From Fistulifera solaris (lineage: Eukaryota > Bacillariophyta > Bacillariophyceae > Naviculales > Stauroneidaceae), in contig AP026143.1 of the NCBI GenBank assembly GCA_030295235.1, positions 248,001 to 312,000 on the forward strand: a stretch of DNA of 64,000 nucleotides. Direction: 5' to 3'. The notes below the pieces were generated by a model that was not told the DNA's origin, ran no database searches, and saw nothing but the letters and a program-made list of their open reading frames with translations. The translations under genes were made by a program, and so were the position numbers. Positions 1-11,158 of this stretch are shown here, piece by piece (the stretch's first letter is position 1; each line of letters starts with the position of its first letter).

Positions 1-2045
1 CCTCGTTTTGCCACCAGTCTCTTGTCTAAGCCCGGCAAAGACATGTCCCGCGCTGAAAACAGTATCAGACTTTCCAGCATTGATAAGAAAAATGTTTCTT
101 TGTCTTGCACCGTACCAGGGTATCCCAAGAAGTGCACCATATCACCAAGAAGAAAGTCTACAACAAAAGACGTCGACATAGGAAATGACCCCGATGCTTG
201 CTCGGATATCATCAGTCGATCAATCAATAGAACAAAGTTCTCAAGTAAAGAGGACACGTATTCTTTTCCCGAAGTTTTAACAGCAAATGGAAGCATGTAT
301 TTTATCATTTGCATTTCTGTTTCCATGGTTGGTAGGGCATAACAACTGAGAACTTGGTGTAGACTATGAAGTGCCGCAAGTCGCATTTGCGGTGATATAT
401 GTACAAGGGCACTCTTCACAGCAGCCAAAGGAATAGAGGAAGCAACCTGCACCTGAAATGTAGGATCCGGCTTAGTACAAAGTCGTACAATTTCCAATTT
501 CGCCCACAACACCCGATCACTGCGCGTCAGTCGATCGGCATCCCGTACCATGTCATCCGATGAAACACTGTACGATGCAAGCTCCTTCAGAAGCTCCGTG
601 AGCCCTCCTGGAACCGACGGAACGCGAGGTAAGCAAAAAGCAGCCACCTGTTGTCGGGACGAAAATGGCTGGATGGTCACGAGTGCGTGCGCCAAACTGG
701 GCACCCAGTCACTGTCCCGCGACACCAGCGTCTGCCACAAGTTGGCAATCGCTCCGCGATTGTTCCCTTGATTGCTTATGCCAACCAACAATTCGCTCAG
801 CAGCGTTGAAGAGACCGGAGTATCTACCAAAGGCAACACTGCTTCCAACGCAATGTATTTTCCCTTGCGATGCGGCGGTTGTTCCATGATTCGATCCACC
901 AGTGCCGGCAATTCTTGTGGTGGATGAACCTTGATCAAGGACTGAAAGAGAGCTGCCACCGCCTGAGCCAGCTTCCGACACGGAGGATTTTCCCACGATT
1001 CTAGCACAATTTCCATCAATTCATAGGGGACGGGAAACTCATGACTCGCACATCGACTGACGACCGTTCGCAGTGTTTTGAGTGCCATGGTGCGAACTTG
1101 AAGATCGGACGATTGCAATGCCGCACTTTCTAAAAATTCCATCACCGCGACGAGCTGTGTTTCTAGTTCTTCCCACAACACGGCGGCCACAAGACCCTGC
1201 AACAATACCACTTTGGGCAAGAGTGCCAACGAATGCAGATCTGGCCTCGACAATATATCATCCGTGCTTCCATCACGCTGCAACACAATCGCTCGGGCAT
1301 ACGCGACACACACAATGGGCAAGCGATCCGTCATGATGGCTCGACAAGTCAGCAATTGATACAAAAACGGAATCCATTGGGCCGCCACCGGTTGCGCTCG
1401 ATCGTCGTGAAGATTCTCTAAAATCGTCTTGACGACGGTCACCAACGCCACAGAATCTTGCATAAGATTCATGAACGACTGATCCAATATAGTTATTTCG
1501 GATAACTGGGTAGAGTATTGTTGTGCATAAAAGAAAAGAACGTTCAGGGTGTCCATTTGTACGGCCACGTCGAGCGACATCCAACTCAACGCTTCGGCTA
1601 TGGACGAGACCGGATCCTTCCAACAACACGTCGATGGAACGGACGCCAAAATGGACTGATACACAGCTTCATCTTCTTCGGTGGCTCGCAACAAAGACAA
1701 AACAGATTGCAGAGCTTTTCGTAACGGCAAGGGCGTTCTGTAAGATAACATCCATTCCAACAGCAGTCGATACAACGCCGGATCAATAACGTCGTTTGGT
1801 TGTTGTAAGACCCAACTTTTGAAGGCGTGCAATGCGTGCAATTGTTCTTTGATGGATGATGCTGTTGTTAACGCGTGAATCAGTGGCATCTCCTTTCGAA
1901 AAAGATCCACGGCTTGCTGCACGGAAGCGGTGGTCGTTCCGCCGCCTTGCCAACGTGCTTGATGGATGCACCCATCGTGCGGAAACGGAATGGGATCATC
2001 TTTCTGGACGGAAAGCTGTTTCTTGTTCTTCCTCTTGTGGGTCAT
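1..2045 (-). CDS. THADA/Trm732-like HEAT-repeat protein (N-terminal part, runs off the left edge)
   Basis: Reading leftwards from an ATG at 2045, one frame stays open to base 1, giving about 681 residues with no stop; the C-terminus lies outside the window. The start is lysine-rich and hydrophilic (MTHKRKNKKQ). The rest is a long series of amphipathic helices rich in Leu, Val and Ala with no catalytic motif, which is the look of a HEAT/ARM solenoid. Length and the 'PLRKALQSVLSLL'-type helices resemble the THADA/Trm732 (DUF2428) family, whose members act as scaffolds for the 2'-O-methylation of tRNA position 32. The characteristic C-terminal domain cannot be seen, so the family call is tentative; the solenoid nature is firmer. 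It diverges from the SGNH hydrolase gene at 2360 across a 314-bp gap. Confidence 0.5.
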   Translation of the reverse strand, partial: MTHKRKNKKQLSVQKDDPIPFPHDGCIHQARWQGGGTTTASVQQAVDLFRKEMPLIHALTTASSIKEQLHALHAFKSWVLQQPNDVIDPALYRLLLEWMLSYRTPLPLRKALQSVLSLLRATEEDEAVYQSILASVPSTCCWKDPVSSIAEALSWMSLDVAVQMDTLNVLFFYAQQYSTQLSEITILDQSFMNLMQDSVALVTVVKTILENLHDDRAQPVAAQWIPFLYQLLTCRAIMTDRLPIVCVAYARAIVLQRDGSTDDILSRPDLHSLALLPKVVLLQGLVAAVLWEELETQLVAVMEFLESAALQSSDLQVRTMALKTLRTVVSRCASHEFPVPYELMEIVLESWENPPCRKLAQAVAALFQSLIKVHPPQELPALVDRIMEQPPHRKGKYIALEAVLPLVDTPVSSTLLSELLVGISNQGNNRGAIANLWQTLVSRDSDWVPSLAHALVTIQPFSSRQQVAAFCLPRVPSVPGGLTELLKELASYSVSSDDMVRDADRLTRSDRVLWAKLEIVRLCTKPDPTFQVQVASSIPLAAVKSALVHISPQMRLAALHSLHQVLSCYALPTMETEMQMIKYMLPFAVKTSGKEYVSSLLENFVLLIDRLMISEQASGSFPMSTSFVVDFLLGDMVHFLGYPGTVQDKETFFLSMLESLILFSARDMSLPGLDKRLVAKR

Positions 2046-2359
2046 TACCATGTTGATGATTTATTGAATCAATAATGACAGAGGGTCTATCGTTATTATG
2101 GATTAAATCAGAGGCGAGACAAAAAAAATTGAAGAAAGGAATAACAACGAAAAAATGAAGGGTGTGAGAAGTGAGAAATCGTCCCACAACGGGAGAAGGT
2201 TCGACGTCAAAAATTTACTCTCGTATGCGGAGTGCGGAGTACTGTGCAAAGGATAGATGGCGGAACGGGTGCGTTCTTTATGAGCGTGACTTAACTCATC
2301 TGCAATCCCGGTAATGAATTTTCTCTATCTCGCGAAGTGTAGTACCAAATTGGTGAGTT
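2046..2359. other. Divergent intergenic region
   Basis: This 314-bp gap separates two divergent genes and must contain both promoters. It has an A-rich stretch near 2120 and a CGGAGTA motif near 2240 that recurs in other gaps of the window. No ORF or RNA gene is supported. Confidence 0.5.
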
Positions 2360-3409
2360 ATGATGATTTATTTCGTCGCCGCCATATATTGTGTTTGCTA
2401 TAATATTATTTCCAAGCCAGCCATGACCGTCCTTTGGTTATTGCTCTTTCTTATTGGCGGAGCCTTCACTGTCGATGTGAAGATTGTGCAATTGGGTGAT
2501 TCCTATTCGTCGGGGGTCGGGGCTGTTGCAACAAGACATGAGTACGACACGGTCATTCCAGAATGTTGGCGGAGTTTACACGGTCGGGGAGGTCAATATG
2601 CGGAACACTTACTCGTTGCAAATAATAATAATTACAATGTCACGTATGTGAATGGTGCCTGTTCGGGGGCCAAATCACACGATTTGTTGAACGCCAATCT
2701 CGTGAGTCAGAAATGGGGATTGTGTCCTTTGCAAAGAAAACGGAATACCGCGGAAGTTTTTTACAATCGAACGCGCTTCAAATTGAAATGCAACAAGTAC
2801 GCCGTGCCACAAATCAATTATGTGGATCCAGCGACCGATCTGGTCCTCTTGACGATTGGAGGGAATGATGCATTATTTTCTCGACTCTTATCGACCTGCA
2901 TTCTGGGAATTTCTATTCGCGAAGCTCGCAAATGCTTGGAGATTTTAGAGGAAGCACGCACGACGCAAGTCAATTACACCGAAACAATCAAAGAAGCATT
3001 AGTAGAAATTTGGTACAAGATGGGAGAATCCGGCAAAATTGTGGTGTTTCAGTATCCGCACTTGATCCAAAATTATTCTCGTATCTGGAACGACCCTCGT
3101 TCCGGAATCTCCATTGATGGTCCGCAACTGGTTCGTGAATTCACGGAAGAGGGGAATCACGCGTATCTAGTTGCGGCGAAAGAGCTCAATACGGCAATGG
3201 GCGTCGAATTCCTTACGATATATGACAAGACCATGGATATCTTTGCTGGTCACGAACCGGATCCCAGAAAACACAGCCGAAATGATGATCGTTGGATTTC
3301 GGAGTTTGAACGACCCATAGGCTCTGTGTATCATCCCAATCAGAGAGGTCATTCGGAGTGGGGAGCCGCCGTCGCTTTACAGTGTGTTTTTGGTGTCAAT
3401 CTGTTTTAA
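2360..3409 (+). CDS. Secreted SGNH/GDSL-family hydrolase
   Basis: Intronless gene of 349 codons. The SGNH hydrolase blocks are all visible: block I as 'QLGDSYSSG' around residue 45 with the nucleophilic Ser, block III as 'GGNDALF' around residue 170, and the C-terminal Asp/His block as 'HPNQRGHSEWG' around residue 327. The fold is used by lipases and esterases acting on lipid, acyl or acetyl-sugar esters; the substrate cannot be told from sequence. A hydrophobic segment (MTVLWLLLFLIGGAF) starts at a second Met, base 2423, and ends in a plausible signal-peptidase site, so translation may begin there. The protein is probably secreted or in the endomembrane system. Several N-x-S/T sites (NVT, NRT, NYT, NYS) support glycosylation. 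Confidence 0.85.
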   Translation: MMIYFVAAIYCVCYNIISKPAMTVLWLLLFLIGGAFTVDVKIVQLGDSYSSGVGAVATRHEYDTVIPECWRSLHGRGGQYAEHLLVANNNNYNVTYVNGACSGAKSHDLLNANLVSQKWGLCPLQRKRNTAEVFYNRTRFKLKCNKYAVPQINYVDPATDLVLLTIGGNDALFSRLLSTCILGISIREARKCLEILEEARTTQVNYTETIKEALVEIWYKMGESGKIVVFQYPHLIQNYSRIWNDPRSGISIDGPQLVREFTEEGNHAYLVAAKELNTAMGVEFLTIYDKTMDIFAGHEPDPRKHSRNDDRWISEFERPIGSVYHPNQRGHSEWGAAVALQCVFGVNLF

Positions 3410-3738
3410 CGCGGCTAGCACTCGTAGCAGAAGATGCACAAAGGAGTCCCTTGCTGCGCATTGAATGTCTAATCAATTCTGGGGCGGAGGGCTCTATTGC
3501 CGAGGGATTCACGAAAACACGATGAGACCGCTAGGTAACAAAGTCTAGTACGGAGCACTTATTTCGGATAGCAAAAGATCGCAACTAAATGTGGCTCTTG
3601 TTGCGAATCTATGACGAGCCACGACAAAAGTATATCCAGGAAAATTTTTTCCGGCATTTAACACTCCTTATGCGGTGACTGATGACACTACTCTATACAG
3701 AAGGCAAATTGAAAGGTGTTGCGTGTTCATCTGGTCTA
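3410..3738. other. Convergent intergenic region
   Basis: This gap lies between the 3' ends of the SGNH hydrolase and the potassium channel genes. It should hold both polyadenylation regions. A TACGGAG motif occurs near 3549. Nothing else is supported. Confidence 0.4.
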
Positions 3739-5620
3739 TCATGCACTCTCAGCCTCTTCGTCATGACTCACTTCCTCGTCGATGCTCTGTAAATCTCTGA
3801 ACGAACTGGTTTGCTGAGCGGACTCAACTTCTGATTCATCGTTCCTCGGAGGGTCTATGTTGTCATCAACTTCTATAAATGTCGGTTCACCCTTAGGATT
3901 AGCTTCTGATATCAGTTGGTCGAGCATTTCATCAATGAGGTCTTTTCGGTCCCCTGCAGGTCGAAGCATGTTGATGACATCAATCATCTTTGTCAAAAAT
4001 GCGGAAAAGAACAAAAAGCCAACCAGAATAACTGCAGGAATCCACAACAAATCGGAGACAATGATTACTTCGGGGTCGACATAAAAGTCCCCCAAACCAA
4101 CAGTGGTGCTCGTAAGGAAAGCAAACCAGAATGCATCATCGAAACTGAAGAAATTACCAAGACGGCCCTCCTTCCAGCGCATGTACAATTCGGCTTGGAC
4201 AACCATCCAACCCCAATACGCACCAGTCCAAAATAGAAAGGATACCCACGGACGTGTAATAAAAGCAGGATGCACCCTTCCAAGAAAATCGTCGAAGATT
4301 GCAGAGACGACTCGTCCAGCCCGAGCGAGTATAATACCAAACATAAGAATGCCTATAAAACCAAACGAAATTATAAGCGAGCGCCCGACACTTGTAGTTG
4401 GGGTTTGGTTCCCATAGCCGACACTGAAACAGAAATTGGAAATGTGAGTGCCCTACCTGGTACCCATGAAATGGATGACTGCATCTCAGTGTACTCACGT
4501 TGTCATAATGGTGAAAAAAAGAAGGCCGACGCAGCGGAATTGAATCCACAAGCCTCGCCCCCCGTTGCCAGTGTAGCCGTCTCCCATAATGCTTTACTAT
4601 GAGCCTCTTCGGAGGAGAGATTGTCTCTCGTCATGTATATTTCGGCTAGCTCCTTCATTTTCGTCTGCCGGTCCTTTTCCCATTGATTTTCATAAAATTC
4701 GTGCTGCTCTGCGTATCGCACTTCTTCGATTCGGTGCGCCACTCGTCGTTGCTTACCAACTTTGATGGTCCTTGAAGAGACCCCTGATGCACCTTCATAG
4801 CAGCGAATCCAGTTGAAACTCAAATCCCCATCCAGTTCCCGAGCCGTTCTTAGAGCGCGCTTGATAAGCTCCTCTATTTTCGGACTAGAAATTCTTCCAC
4901 ATCGAGCCATGAAAGTTTTCAATTCTGGCGATATAGTTACAGTCTCGTTCATCGCAAATTGTCGAGTTTCGTAGACATAATTATTGTTTTGCGCTTCAAA
5001 AACGTCTGTAATATAATCGTGTAAATTCGAGTCGGTATCTTGCGTCAAATTCGCTTTGATTCGCATGTATTGATCAAAACATAGTAGGGGCAGCGATCGT
5101 GTGTAATTCGAGGCTAACCAAGAAATCATCCTTACTTCGTCGCGCGCTGCAAGATAAGAATCGTTTGCCCTAACTGTGAGATGAAAGCACAGAAAAGTGT
5201 ACGGTGAGTCCAGTACGAAGCGAAGAAGTCCGCACTTTCCAACAGAATACCTATCTCACCTTCATTCGGCGCTTCTACTAAAGAAAGAAAGTAACCAAAC
5301 CCGAGACTGATAAAAATAATCAGCCACAGAGGAAGAAGGACTCCAAGTAGAATCGAAAACATCCGAGGATGACGCAAGCAAATAGCTCTTCCTCCACTCA
5401 CACTGTGTTTGATGCCCGCCTTGGTAGCTTCAGCAGCTAGATGAGCACTTCGTGATACCAGTTGCGCCGACTGGTGTAAACTTTTATCGATCGCTTTGCA
5501 AACGCGACTATCGGACCTAGGGGAGGAAACCGTGTTCCGCGACGAATTGCGGTGAAATAGCGTCATTGCCTCACTAGCGACCGTATCCTCTGCGGAGTTC
5601 TCGCTCGTGTCCGGTGACAT
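3739..5620 (-). CDS. Two-pore-domain potassium channel (three exons, one apparent frameshift)
   Basis: Exons are 5620-5260, 5146-4499 and 4423-3739, joined by GT-AG introns of 113 and 75 bp with matching phases. The encoded protein (about 564 aa) has two K+ selectivity filters: T-V-G-Y-G-N, split by the second intron, and T-V-G-L-G-D in the last exon. Each follows a hydrophobic pore helix and is flanked by membrane segments, so this is a K2P/TPK-like channel in which two subunits would make one pore. The N-terminus is cytosolic and Ser-rich, and a long soluble loop precedes pore 1. The C-tail is acidic. The 7-A run at 4514-4520 (T on the coding strand) puts exon 2 out of frame just before filter 1; one extra base restores the pore helix and the phase into the next exon. 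I treat this as probable sequence error. Confidence 0.85.
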
Positions 5621-6235
5621 TGTGATTCAAATAAAAGATATGAAAGATTATTCAATTGGTAATATGTTTTTTTAAAGAAAGATGAAGCGTTCGTTTATGA
5701 TACAAGTTTGTTTTATGTAATGCATCCATCGTCCTTCCATAATTTTACGACACTCTATACTCCGTACTCTCCACTTCGTAACCGCGCGACAGCGCGTTAA
5801 TCACTGTACGCAGTAAAGTAGTAAAGCTGTTTCGCATGGACCAAAGACCAAAACGACGTAAATCGAAAACCTTGTCAGTACCGTTTGCTCCAAAAACTTA
5901 CATCCAAGACTTAGAATGTACACTAGCGTTTACAGTTGACAATAATACAGTACCAATATTCAATCGTGTGTCTATACAGAGGAGTGCGGACGACTTTTTC
6001 GCGCGCAAAAACGGCGCATCAGACGTTTGGGGCTTTGGGCCTGAGAGTCTTGTTTCGTCTAACCGAACTCATGACTCTCATGACAAAACGCTTGTTGTTT
6101 TGTCCACCTTCGGCACTTATTTATATCTGCGGCAACCTTCCACTTTCGATGCTGTTGAGAACAACCATAAGCGCCTTCATGCACTACATTGTTCAACAGC
6201 TCACCGCAGTGGAATGTTGGTGAAAGTTTCCGCTG
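5621..6235. other. Divergent intergenic region
   Basis: The 615-bp gap separates the channel gene from the deaminase gene. It contains a TACTCCGTA motif at 5758-5766. An ORF at 5836-6339 overlaps the start of the deaminase gene in another frame and has no recognisable features, so it is not called. Confidence 0.45.
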
Positions 6236-6892
6236 ATGAGACACTATCATGTATACGTACTCATCATTTCCCTTTCAGCTCTAGTTGCTCAGGCATGGAT
6301 TTTTCAAAAGACAACTCGCTTCCCTTCAGGTACAAATGATGATGTCGTACACCAATATTTTATGAAGCAAGCATTAGAACAAGCGCGGAAGGTCGGAAAG
6401 CAGGGAGAAGTTCCCATTGGTGCAGCCATTGTACGAAATGATACAATCTCCTCCGCTTCAGACCAAGTCTACACCCTTCTTTCCGCCCAGGCCAATCAAG
6501 TCGAAACGCGGTCGGATGCTTCGGCTCACGCCGAACTCGTTTCGCTCCGCCAGGCCGCAGCGCGTCAACGGAATTGGCGACTCCTCAATTGCACCTTGTA
6601 TTCGACGTTGGAGCCGTGTGCCATGTGCTTATCGGCCGCCCTAGCGTTTCGCATCGACTCGATAGTATACGGGGCACCGGATCTGCGACTGGGTGCCATT
6701 GTCACTCATCAACAACTTTTGAATCAATCTCATCCGTTTCACGCCATTTCTGCTGTCGTCAGTGGGGTTTTGGAAGAGGAATCCGCAGAACTGTTACGGA
6801 ATTTCTTTCGCGAACGACGACAACAACAAGGTAGTCAAGTCCGGCGTCCTGTCAGCGGTAAAAACTTCCTTTGGAAGCTCCGAAAACATTGA
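6236..6892 (+). CDS. tRNA-specific adenosine deaminase, TadA-like, probably plastid-targeted
   Basis: Intronless, 218 aa. It has the zinc-dependent deaminase signature: His-Ala-Glu at residues 98-100 (zinc ligand and proton shuttle) and Pro-Cys-Ala-Met-Cys at 127-131 (the two Cys ligands), followed by 'RIDSIVYGAPDLRLGA', the stretch typical of TadA. TadA deaminates adenosine 34 to inosine in the wobble position of tRNA-Arg(ACG). The N-terminus is a signal peptide (VLIISLSALVAQA) followed by Trp and a basic Ser/Thr-rich stretch. That matches the bipartite plastid presequence of diatoms, where an aromatic residue follows the cleavage site. The plastid-encoded tRNA-Arg(ACG) is therefore the likely substrate. 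Mitochondrial targeting is the main alternative. Confidence 0.85.
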   Translation: MRHYHVYVLIISLSALVAQAWIFQKTTRFPSGTNDDVVHQYFMKQALEQARKVGKQGEVPIGAAIVRNDTISSASDQVYTLLSAQANQVETRSDASAHAELVSLRQAAARQRNWRLLNCTLYSTLEPCAMCLSAALAFRIDSIVYGAPDLRLGAIVTHQQLLNQSHPFHAISAVVSGVLEEESAELLRNFFRERRQQQGSQVRRPVSGKNFLWKLRKH

Positions 6893-7372
6893 TAATCAAG
6901 TTGTTTTGAAAGTGAGTTCTCCATAGCTCCTGATGAATGCTTAGTGCGAGCACGCCGGGACAAAATGTGATCGTCGTCGATTGGGCTAGTGTCTTTTACA
7001 AGCATTCATTGCAGCAATCCGGCGCAAGAAACCTACTGTCTCACCCAAACTGATAGCTTGCTTTAGAAGAAAGCTGTATATCATGCTACTCGGAGTACTT
7101 CTTTGATAGGGTATTCTCTAGACAATTTCATAAGTTAGCTTTAGCAGTCTTGAGTGATAGTGCGACATAACTGCACGGTACGACAGGTTGTCGGGGTACT
7201 TTAAGAGAGACAGTGGCGGTTTTGATTCATTGCACAGTTGCGTTTATTTTCTTACTCCGTATGTGTGTTCGGTGTTTTGTTGTTGATGGGAACGAAGAGA
7301 ATACCATCCGTTATTCCCTTCGACAAGCCTGGCTTTTGCTATCTATAAAGCAATTACAGACACAATACAACC
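6893..7372. other. Intergenic region
   Basis: The 480-bp gap holds the 3' end of the deaminase gene and the promoter of the exchanger gene. A palindromic GTACT-type motif occurs near 7090. No gene was seen. Confidence 0.4.
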
Positions 7373-9434
7373 ATGGAAGTGAAAGAAAGTACTTGCCGGC
7401 CACGCACGATAAAGAAGAAAGATTATGCGTACGCAACGAAATTCGGACTTGTTCTGACGGCCGTAACCGTCTCCTTGTTCGTTCTCTTGTCATTCGTCTC
7501 TTCCCCCGAATCAATTCCGCGTCGCTTTCTCGAAGAAGACGACAGCAACAAGAACAATAACGGCGACGAAGATTACTCGGCATACTCGTGTCATTATTTG
7601 TACGAGAAAACACCTCAACCGGGCGAAGAACAGTGTCGTTTCGCTCGCACGTGCAATGGCGGCGACGGAATTTGGGCACCCTTTCTCTTTTGTTCGAATA
7701 ATCAGAGATTTTCAACGACGTTCTTGGCTTGGCTGATATCACCCATCATATTACTTTGGATGGTCTTATTGTTTCGGTTGCTGGGCAGTTCGGCGGAGGA
7801 TTTCTTTTCCCCCGCGCTCGAAATGTTTTCCATCAAACTCGGATTGCCACCGCGCTTTGCGGGGGTGACGTTGCTGGCGCTAGGAAATGGTGCGGCGGAT
7901 GTATCGGCAACCATTTCCGCCATTAAAAGTGATCCCGAAAAAGGATACGAATTATCGCTCGGGGCGTTGACGGGCGCGGCCATGTTCATCTCGGGTTTGA
8001 TCAGTGCCGTCGTCGTCTTGGCGGCCCACGGTGTCCCCTGTCGCGGGGCACTCGTCCGCGATGTCACCATGTTGTGCATCACGGTACTCGTGGTATGGCA
8101 TCAATTGCGTCAAGGCAAGGTGGGACCGGAAACGATGACGATCTTTGTGAGTTTGTACTTGTGCTTTGTGTTGTTGGTGCTGGCGGCCGACATTTATCAC
8201 CGGGCCGTGGTGATTCCCCGACTGGCCGTGGCGGCCCGAGAACGCGAACGGCGGCGGCAATTGGAAGCGCAACAAATACACGAAGCCACCGTGCAGCCAA
8301 GTGAAGATGTGTCGGACGTCACACGAACGCCATGGGCCATGGCGATCACGGCATTGAGTAATTATGATAATGCGGAGAATTCACAAGCAGGATGGGCTGT
8401 CGAATCCGACGACTTGGCCGAAGAGAGACCCGTCGTACTACACGGAAGTCATGGGATCTTACGCGGCGGAGATGGTCACGACGCAGATCATTCCAATTAC
8501 AGTATATTGAACGTGGATTCGGCTTGTGTGGAATCCGAAAGTCCGGGTGTACCAGCGGGGAGCTGGAAAACTTCATTCAAAGACGGACGGAAAGAGTTGA
8601 TCGATCACTTGTATGCCGTTTGGGGGGATATATTTTGGAATGAAGATGTGGATTTGTTAACGCAATTCTTGTTACTGTGCGAGTTTCCGTTTACGTTTCT
8701 GCGAAAGGTCACCATTCCCATCCCCTGCGAGGGTCACTATGTTCGTGGTCTGGTTGCTCTCTCCATGGTATTATCTCCGGTATGGTTCATGTACTACTTG
8801 TGGAGAAGCCACAGTTACAATATGTTTTCCGACCTGGGGTGGTTGTACTTTTACTTGCATGGATGACCATGGGGCGGCAGCCATGTGCATTCTACGATAC
8901 GCTCCCAATGGAGAAGGCGAGATATCACTGCCGATCGCCACTCCCATTGCTCTCTACGGATTCATTATAGCAGCAACTTGGATCGATACGGTTGCCGATG
9001 CGCTGGTGTCGTTGCTCAACTTTTTGGGAATTATTCTTCGAATACCAGGTCCCATCATCGGTTTGACCATTCTCGCTTGGGGCAACAGTATGGGAGATCT
9101 CAGCGCGAACGTCACCATGGCCCGCAAAGGCCTCGGAAACATGGCCATGACGGCCTGTTTCGCGGGGCCCGTATTCAACATTTTAATTGGTCTGGGTTTG
9201 GGCTTTGGATCCCTAGCGGCGATTACCGGAAATCCCGAAACGGCGGTACATCTTTCACCCTCCATCGTGTCGGGTCTTTTGTTCATTGCCTTGAACGGAA
9301 TCCTCATATTAACAGTCGGTCTGGCGTTTGGTGTCCCAGGGCGCATTGACACATCGTACGGTTTTTCGGCTTTGGCGCTGTATGTGGCCTATCTGGTCAC
9401 CGCAATCTCATTGCAGTATTCCCAGTATTCGTAG
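7373..9434 (+). CDS. Cation/calcium exchanger, CCX/NCLX-like (two apparent frameshifts)
   Basis: Both alpha repeats of the Ca2+/cation antiporter superfamily are present. Repeat 1 is 'LALGNGAADVSATISA' in the N-terminal half and repeat 2 is 'GLTILAWGNSMGDLSAN' in the C-terminal half. They are separated by a long hydrophilic loop (roughly residues 290-400). The order of membrane helices fits the CCX / mitochondrial NCLX branch, which exchanges Na+ or K+ for Ca2+. The frame changes twice within 40 bases, at GGGG runs 8836-8839 and 8871-8874. One extra G in each run gives an uninterrupted protein of 687 aa and rebuilds a missing hydrophobic helix between the breaks. I saw no usable intron there. 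The location (plasma membrane, endomembrane or mitochondrion) cannot be decided. Confidence 0.85.
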
Positions 9435-9623
9435 AGGGGATGCAATGCATTACAAAAATTGAGAATGAATGAACAACTGCTAGGCACATCCCTACTATTC
9501 ATAAGACTGTAAGACTTAGGTACATTCAATATTGAGTTAACGATAATAGAAGCGGCGATTAATACGGAGTAGTGTTTAGAATAGCCAAAATTGATTACAT
9601 TTAAGAAAGCAAAACTGGGGAAA

Positions 9624-10136
9624 TCAGGTGGTAGGCGAAAGTTTCTCCTCCCCGGAATAGAATCTCGACCTGAGCGGAGGCAGTTGACATTTTTTGGACG
9701 GTGTAGCTTCATCCGACTGTTGCGACATTTCGTACAATTTCGTCCATCGGTATCGTCGATCGTGAACTTGTCGAGCCTTGTGGAAATAAGCCTTCTCCAG
9801 TTTTGTGGCGTAGGCAATCTTGGCGGTAATCGTTTGTTGTTGGCTGGCCTCCATCGATGGTAAATCACCTTGCTCCTTTAGGACACGCACCATCATTTTA
9901 CGCTTTTTGCCCACTTCAATGGCTTTGTCGAGATACGCCAGCTCGACACGCACCGCTTTGTCAATCTTGGCTCGTAAATCATCGCGCTTGGCGGGTCCTT
10001 TCGACGATGATTTGACGTCCTCGTCGGCATTGCGAACATCCAGCCGTGGACTCGCTATTCTTCCGGCATGCTCGTCATTCCAATGAACATGCGATGTCAT
10101 CGTGTTTCTTGTTGGTATCTCTGAGGGACGGTTCAT
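9624..10136 (-). CDS. Hypothetical coiled-coil protein
   Basis: Intronless ORF of 170 aa with no family I recognise. The middle (about residues 50-140) is charged and helical, rich in Lys, Arg, Glu and Ala, with a run of regularly spaced Leu/Ile/Ala, so a coiled coil is likely. The ends are polar and Pro/Ser-rich. There is no signal peptide or membrane segment. It is convergent with the exchanger gene, 189 bp away, and has an ordinary start context. It is more open and more protein-like than the overlapping ORFs on the other strand, but it could still be a chance ORF. Confidence 0.5.
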   Translation of the reverse strand: MNRPSEIPTRNTMTSHVHWNDEHAGRIASPRLDVRNADEDVKSSSKGPAKRDDLRAKIDKAVRVELAYLDKAIEVGKKRKMMVRVLKEQGDLPSMEASQQQTITAKIAYATKLEKAYFHKARQVHDRRYRWTKLYEMSQQSDEATPSKKCQLPPLRSRFYSGEEKLSPTT

Positions 10137-11158
10137 GATAATGACACAAAAAGATATTATTTGCTCTTCACGAGAACTATTGCAAAAAGAGAAATAAATA
10201 ACAAAGCATCACTTGGTATTATTACAAGACGAGAATTGGCACGTTCGTTTCCATTTTCCGTTACAGTCGCCGTTTTGGTTCGTTCGACTCCATCAACTCC
10301 AATGATAGTAGAAGAAAGAGTACAAGAATTCGTCAAATTCCAATCGCATCCTACACGCGTGGCTCGCTCGTCATTTCGAAGGGCCTATTTCCAGACTATC
10401 TTTTATCTTTTATTTACTTTTATTGAAATGCCAATATAAAGTGTACTATATCTAACCAAATTTTCATACATACATTGGCCGGGGTATTGAAGTTACAGTG
10501 ACAAATAACGACAAATGCGAATATGATCTAATGTTATTAAGCCCCACATTCTGAAATGACTTTGTCTACTCTAGCAGGAAGTGTTAATGATGATTCATGA
10601 AACGATCGAACCAGATTCCGTCTTATTTATTGTGAAACACGGATCGGAGTTGATAATATGTGACTACTGATACAATACGTAGTTCGTCTTTCAAACTTAT
10701 TGCCTCCTTCGTTCTACATAATAGTATCTGACGGATTCGTGATTCGTGTTTCAGAACTAGTGTAAAAAGTGTAGATTCTCAAAAGATTCAATTTCGAAGA
10801 ATCTCATTCATAGTAGTACTTCTTTCCATTGTTGTCTAAAAGCCCTATGCCCTTTTTTCAACAATTCACGAACGTCCATAAGAAAGCCGGCCGCTGTATT
10901 GTTCTTGAGCCTTGAGCTTTCTTTTTGTCGTCACAGGCGTCCAGTGAAGCAAATGTCTCGCAGTCATTCGTGACCCGTGACTCGGCTCTACTGTACTATC
11001 TAAACCAGAGTTTTTAATGGAAGAAGGCCGATGTTCTGTCCCGCTTCAGCCTTCGAATTTTCAACCCTTCCTTCTCCGCAACAAGTCACGTTTTCTAGGG
11101 CTTAGAGGTCTATCGTATCCATAAAGTTAGGTATTGCTATACGGCGTCTAGGTTCCAG
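10137..11158. other. Intergenic region, about 1 kb
   Basis: No convincing gene. A 92-codon ORF at 10161-10439 has no features and is probably chance. The sequence from 10440 to 11158 is AT-rich with many stops in all frames. I found no inverted-repeat ends or tRNA-like structure by eye. Confidence 0.4.

Noticed and set aside
4424-4498. Alternative splicing to avoid the K+ channel frameshift
   Set aside because: No AG acceptor lies between the last good codons of exon 2 and the filter, so no intron can change the frame there; an indel in the T run is the simplest cause.
5836-6339. 167-codon ORF upstream of the deaminase gene
   Set aside because: It overlaps the start of the deaminase gene in another frame and has no domain, composition or start context that supports coding.
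8739-8866. A short intron to explain the frame changes in the exchanger gene
   Set aside because: The only GT-AG pair that fits is about 36 bp long and would delete a membrane helix; two missing G's restore the family helix pattern better.
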